Made by a program: the position numbers and the translations under genes. Of a stretch of DNA of 7,848 nucleotides, positions 5,770 through 7,848 are shown piece after piece (within the stretch, counting starts at the first letter, position 1; each line of letters opens with the position of its first letter). The notes under the pieces are model-generated. The model saw only the letters and a program-made list of their open reading frames with translations, did no database searches and was not told the DNA's origin. The DNA lies in NCBI GenBank assembly GCA_027459525.1, contig DAIDIC010000111.1, positions 1-7,848 on the forward strand, in the 5' to 3' direction. This stretch comes from JAJYBV01 sp021812265. Lineage in GTDB: Bacteria; Chloroflexota; Ktedonobacteria; Ktedonobacterales; JACDGC01.

Positions 5770-5819
5770 CATTGGCGCTTCACAAAACTTATTGCCGGCT
5801 ATTTGGCAGGGACGCCAAT
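5762..5819 (-). terminator. Hairpin terminator of the minus-strand methyltransferase operon
   Basis: ATTGGCG (5771-5777) pairs with CGCCAAT (5813-5819), with a second small stem TGCC/GGCA inside (5793-5796, 5805-5808). On the minus strand the outer stem is followed by GTTATTTTTG (5761-5770). This suits termination of the minus-strand operon that stops at 5867. Its T-run overlaps the last codons of the plus-strand GT2-GtrA gene. Confidence 0.55.
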
Positions 5820-5829
5820 AGTCGAGCTG

Positions 5830-5848
5830 TCTCCTGCTTTTCTGGAGA
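5830..5848 (+). terminator. Weak hairpin after the glycosyltransferase operon
   Basis: TCTCC (5830-5834) and GGAGA (5844-5848) form a 5-bp stem. A T-rich stretch (5863-5877) follows only 15 bases later, so this is at best a weak terminator for the plus-strand operon. The 5771-5819 hairpin may serve both directions. Confidence 0.25.
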
Positions 5849-5866
5849 TCTGCCTCCACACGTTCT

Positions 5867-6895
5867 TTATATATTTTGCGCGCTGATCATACCAATAGAA
5901 ATCGTAAACTTCAGCCCGTTTTCGCTTTTCGCTTTTGCGTCTAATCTTCTTTCCAATTCGGTAAATATAATTTTTCGCAAATGAGTATCGGTAATGACAC
6001 CGCGCCAGCCAATCATATAATGCAGCGCTACAACCGGTGAAGTAAAAAAGTCTCGGGCGTCTACAAATTCTATTGTGGTGTTTTCTGCGGCTTCGTGGAC
6101 AAGCTGCAGCCCTGTTTGTTGAAATGCGGCGCGCATAGCCGCAATAGTGGGCCGATTTTTTATTAAATTAACCAGCGCTTCAGCATAAGAAGTCAGCGCC
6201 AAATCAGTTAATACTTCGTGGTAGAGATCTAAAAATTCCCGAAACGTTGTTTGCAGCGCGGCGGTACAAATTATCGTTCCATTTTCGCGCAGCAATCTGG
6301 TCATTACTGCTATGCTTCTTCCGTGGTCAGCAAAACTGCCATACCCTAAGTTGCTTGTAATAATATCAAAACTACTTTCGGGAAACTGCGCGTGAGCAAT
6401 ATCCACCGGTAAAAACACCACAGAGCGAAGCCATTGTTCTTGGGCTTTGCGGCGCGCCGATTCAACGCCAGATTCCCAAATATCTATTCCGGTAATATCC
6501 ATATCGTTGCCAAGGTATCGCGCTAACTCAATGGCAGGATACCCAGTTCCGCACCCAACATCTAACACTTGTGCGTGAGAAGGCCGCGGTGTTACCAACA
6601 GCTCGCTGATGATAAAATGGCCAAATAATAATGACCACTGCGGCACAATAACCGAATCATACACATCTGCCATACCGGGTGTATTTAAATCAAAGGTTGC
6701 CGTTAAATAATCTGCGTCTAAAAACTGTTGAATAACTTGGGCAGCATGCTGAGACACCTGCGGGCTGCGCGCAACTAAGTTTTGCTGGACTTCAGGAAAG
6801 GCAGGAACAGATATTGCCTGATTTTTAGGGAATAACGGAGCGCCTGCCTGAGAAGTATTTTTAGGAAGCAAAGGACTGTCATCAAATCTTCTCAT
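5867..6895 (-). CDS. Class I SAM-dependent methyltransferase
   Basis: This 342-residue cytosolic protein has a standard SAM-binding fold in its middle: motif I VLDVGCGTGY (110-119), acidic strand TGIDIW (135-140), FLPVDIA (161-167) and ITSNLGY (179-185). The first ~45 residues are Pro/Gln-rich and probably disordered; a helical cap region follows (about 45-105). The last ~100 residues likely form a substrate lid. The acceptor is unknown. This methyltransferase is not of the same type as the one at the left edge. It lies 21 bases after the stop of the membrane protein gene on the same strand, so the two are probably co-transcribed. I prefer the ATG at 6895, which has GGATGG seven bases upstream; a GTG at 6913 would add six residues but has no visible ribosome binding site. 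It converges with the glycosyltransferase operon. Confidence 0.83.
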   Translation of the reverse strand: MRRFDDSPLLPKNTSQAGAPLFPKNQAISVPAFPEVQQNLVARSPQVSQHAAQVIQQFLDADYLTATFDLNTPGMADVYDSVIVPQWSLLFGHFIISELLVTPRPSHAQVLDVGCGTGYPAIELARYLGNDMDITGIDIWESGVESARRKAQEQWLRSVVFLPVDIAHAQFPESSFDIITSNLGYGSFADHGRSIAVMTRLLRENGTIICTAALQTTFREFLDLYHEVLTDLALTSYAEALVNLIKNRPTIAAMRAAFQQTGLQLVHEAAENTTIEFVDARDFFTSPVVALHYMIGWRGVITDTHLRKIIFTELERRLDAKAKSENGLKFTISIGMISAQNI

Positions 6896-6916
6896 ACAAA
6901 TTCCATCCGACACATA

Positions 6917-7848
6917 TTATTTTGTTGGTGTTGCTGTTAAAGATGGTGTTGCCGAAGATTTTGCTTTTGCCGTCGCAGTTGGAGACGGTGTAGGCGTAAC
7001 CGCCGGAGCAATAACAGCAAATGAAACTGTATCAGATAACGTATTGTTATAATAAATTTGCGCATAGCCAAACCCCACTTGAGGTATGTTTACCTGAAAG
7101 TATACATATGTTGGGTTGGCGGTAGTAAGTGTGGCGGCGCAACACTTAGGGTTCAGCGTTTCTAAGCTTTGTGTTACTTCCGAAGAGTTGAAGAACCAGC
7201 GGATGGTTACATTATCACCAACCTTTGATTTTTGCTCTATGCGCAAAACGACATAAATCGTTTCATCATTTAAAAACGTCGCCTGTGTATTGCCGATAAT
7301 AAGATTGCCAAATGTATTTTTGGATACGCTGTTTGTTGTAATAATGGTTGTTATGGCTGGGTTTGGCGCTGACGCAGGCGTTACTAAGGTTTTGGCGCCG
7401 GTGTACACTGTGGGCACGGATAAAAGCGGTCTTGTAGATGTATTGGGTTTGGAAAATCCCAATAAATTATTTACTCCGGGAATTACATTGGTTTTAATTA
7501 AATACGCGCCTAATCCGCAAACGCCTAAAAGTAAGATTAACAGACTTAACACACCACTAATTACCCGCCAGCGGGATGGCCTCGGCCCTTTACGCTCTTC
7601 TGTAGCAGGGATAAATGATGGCCTGCGAATACCCAGCGCTTGTTCTTCTTCTTCAGTTGGCAGCGCAGGCAGCATGCGTTCTTGAATCGGCGCCATTATT
7701 GATTCTGCCGACGGTATTTGGATTAATGATAAATCATCACGTTGAGCATAACTTTGATTGGGATTGCCACGCGGCCGTGAAGGTGTTTGACTGGCGTTGC
7801 CCCAGCTTGTGCTGCTTGGATTGCCACGCGGCCGTGAAGGCGTTTGAC
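6917..7848 (-). CDS. Single-pass membrane protein with N-terminal tandem repeat and Thr-Pro tail (5' end beyond window)
   Basis: The frame is open from the right edge to the stop at 6917, at least 309 residues. An internal ATG at 7696 would give 259 residues, but it has no good ribosome binding site and 50 further in-frame codons precede it. They encode two copies of QTPSRPRGNP, 19 residues apart, differing only by synonymous bases, so the true start is probably outside the window. Counting from that ATG: an acidic cytosolic stretch (14-36), a basic patch (KGPRPSRWR, 36-44), one membrane segment (about 45-67), a Thr/Ser/Pro-rich spacer (~83-125), a possible beta-sandwich (~126-230) with an adjacent Cys185-Cys186 pair, and a Thr-Pro tail (TPTPSPTATAKAK, 234-246). 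The orientation should be N-in, C-out. I recognise no named family. It probably shares an operon with the methyltransferase downstream. Confidence 0.78.
   Translation of the reverse strand, partial: QTPSRPRGNPSSTSWGNASQTPSRPRGNPNQSYAQRDDLSLIQIPSAESIMAPIQERMLPALPTEEEEQALGIRRPSFIPATEERKGPRPSRWRVISGVLSLLILLLGVCGLGAYLIKTNVIPGVNNLLGFSKPNTSTRPLLSVPTVYTGAKTLVTPASAPNPAITTIITTNSVSKNTFGNLIIGNTQATFLNDETIYVVLRIEQKSKVGDNVTIRWFFNSSEVTQSLETLNPKCCAATLTTANPTYVYFQVNIPQVGFGYAQIYYNNTLSDTVSFAVIAPAVTPTPSPTATAKAKSSATPSLTATPTK
7761..7848. repeat. Tandem repeat, 57-base period, within the membrane protein gene
   Basis: Bases 7761-7791 and 7818-7848 are identical except at 7784/7841, with a 57-base (19-codon) period. 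On the minus strand both encode QTPSRPRGNP preceded by Ser. The array reaches the window edge, so more copies may follow. Confidence 0.8.

Noticed and set aside
5772..5984. Plus-strand 70-codon frame after the GT2-GtrA gene
   Set aside because: It lies over the terminator hairpins and antisense to the end of the methyltransferase, with no ribosome binding site.
6892..6915. Seven-codon upstream frame whose TGA overlaps the methyltransferase ATG
   Set aside because: The ATGA overlap is suggestive of coupling, but the frame has no ribosome binding site and fills only the 21-base gap between genes.
7761..7848. CRISPR repeat or spacer
   Set aside because: Only two copies are visible, the 57-base period is in frame, and differences are synonymous, so it is a coding tandem repeat.

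Overview
The window looks like a piece of a Chloroflexota chromosome, most likely Ktedonobacteria-like. The reasons are the Thr-Pro-rich linkers in secreted proteins, the UMTA/LaeA-type methyltransferase, the ClbS/DfsB-like four-helix protein, the DPM1-GtrA fusion and the structured intergenic DNA. This assignment is an inference from protein style and was not tested by a search. Base composition is moderate overall, with an AT-richer stretch from about 340 to 1950 (the long intergenic region and the lipoprotein gene).

Layout: (1) 1-336, minus: the N-terminal part of a class I SAM methyltransferase running off the left edge. (2) 337-996: a 660-base intergenic region with dyads, a perfect consensus sigma-70 type promoter on the plus strand and a long structured leader. 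(3) 997-1953, plus: a secreted lipoprotein with a Thr-Pro linker, ending at a long bidirectional-looking hairpin terminator. (4) 2085-2582, minus: a small DinB/ClbS-DfsB-like protein. (5) 2611-2790: a dense cluster of nested inverted repeats that can fold as a multibranched (cloverleaf-like) element. (6) 2850-5769, plus: a two-gene operon with a multi-membrane GT-C glycosyltransferase followed by a GT2 polyprenyl-phosphate glycosyltransferase fused to a GtrA membrane domain. (7) 5867-7848, minus: a second methyltransferase lying directly downstream of a membrane-anchored protein with a Thr-Pro tail. That protein's reading frame continues past the right edge through an in-frame tandem repeat.

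The clearest functional unit is the glycosylation pair. The GT2-GtrA protein would make a lipid-phosphate sugar on the inner face of the membrane and help move it across. The GT-C protein would then transfer the sugar to an acceptor outside the cell. Two neighbouring exported proteins carry Thr/Pro tracts that resemble O-glycosylation acceptors; that link is an inference. No CRISPR array, tRNA, rRNA or transposase gene was seen. The features most worth a second look are the multibranched element at 2611-2790, the far-upstream consensus promoter with its structured leader, and the N-terminal repeat at the right edge.
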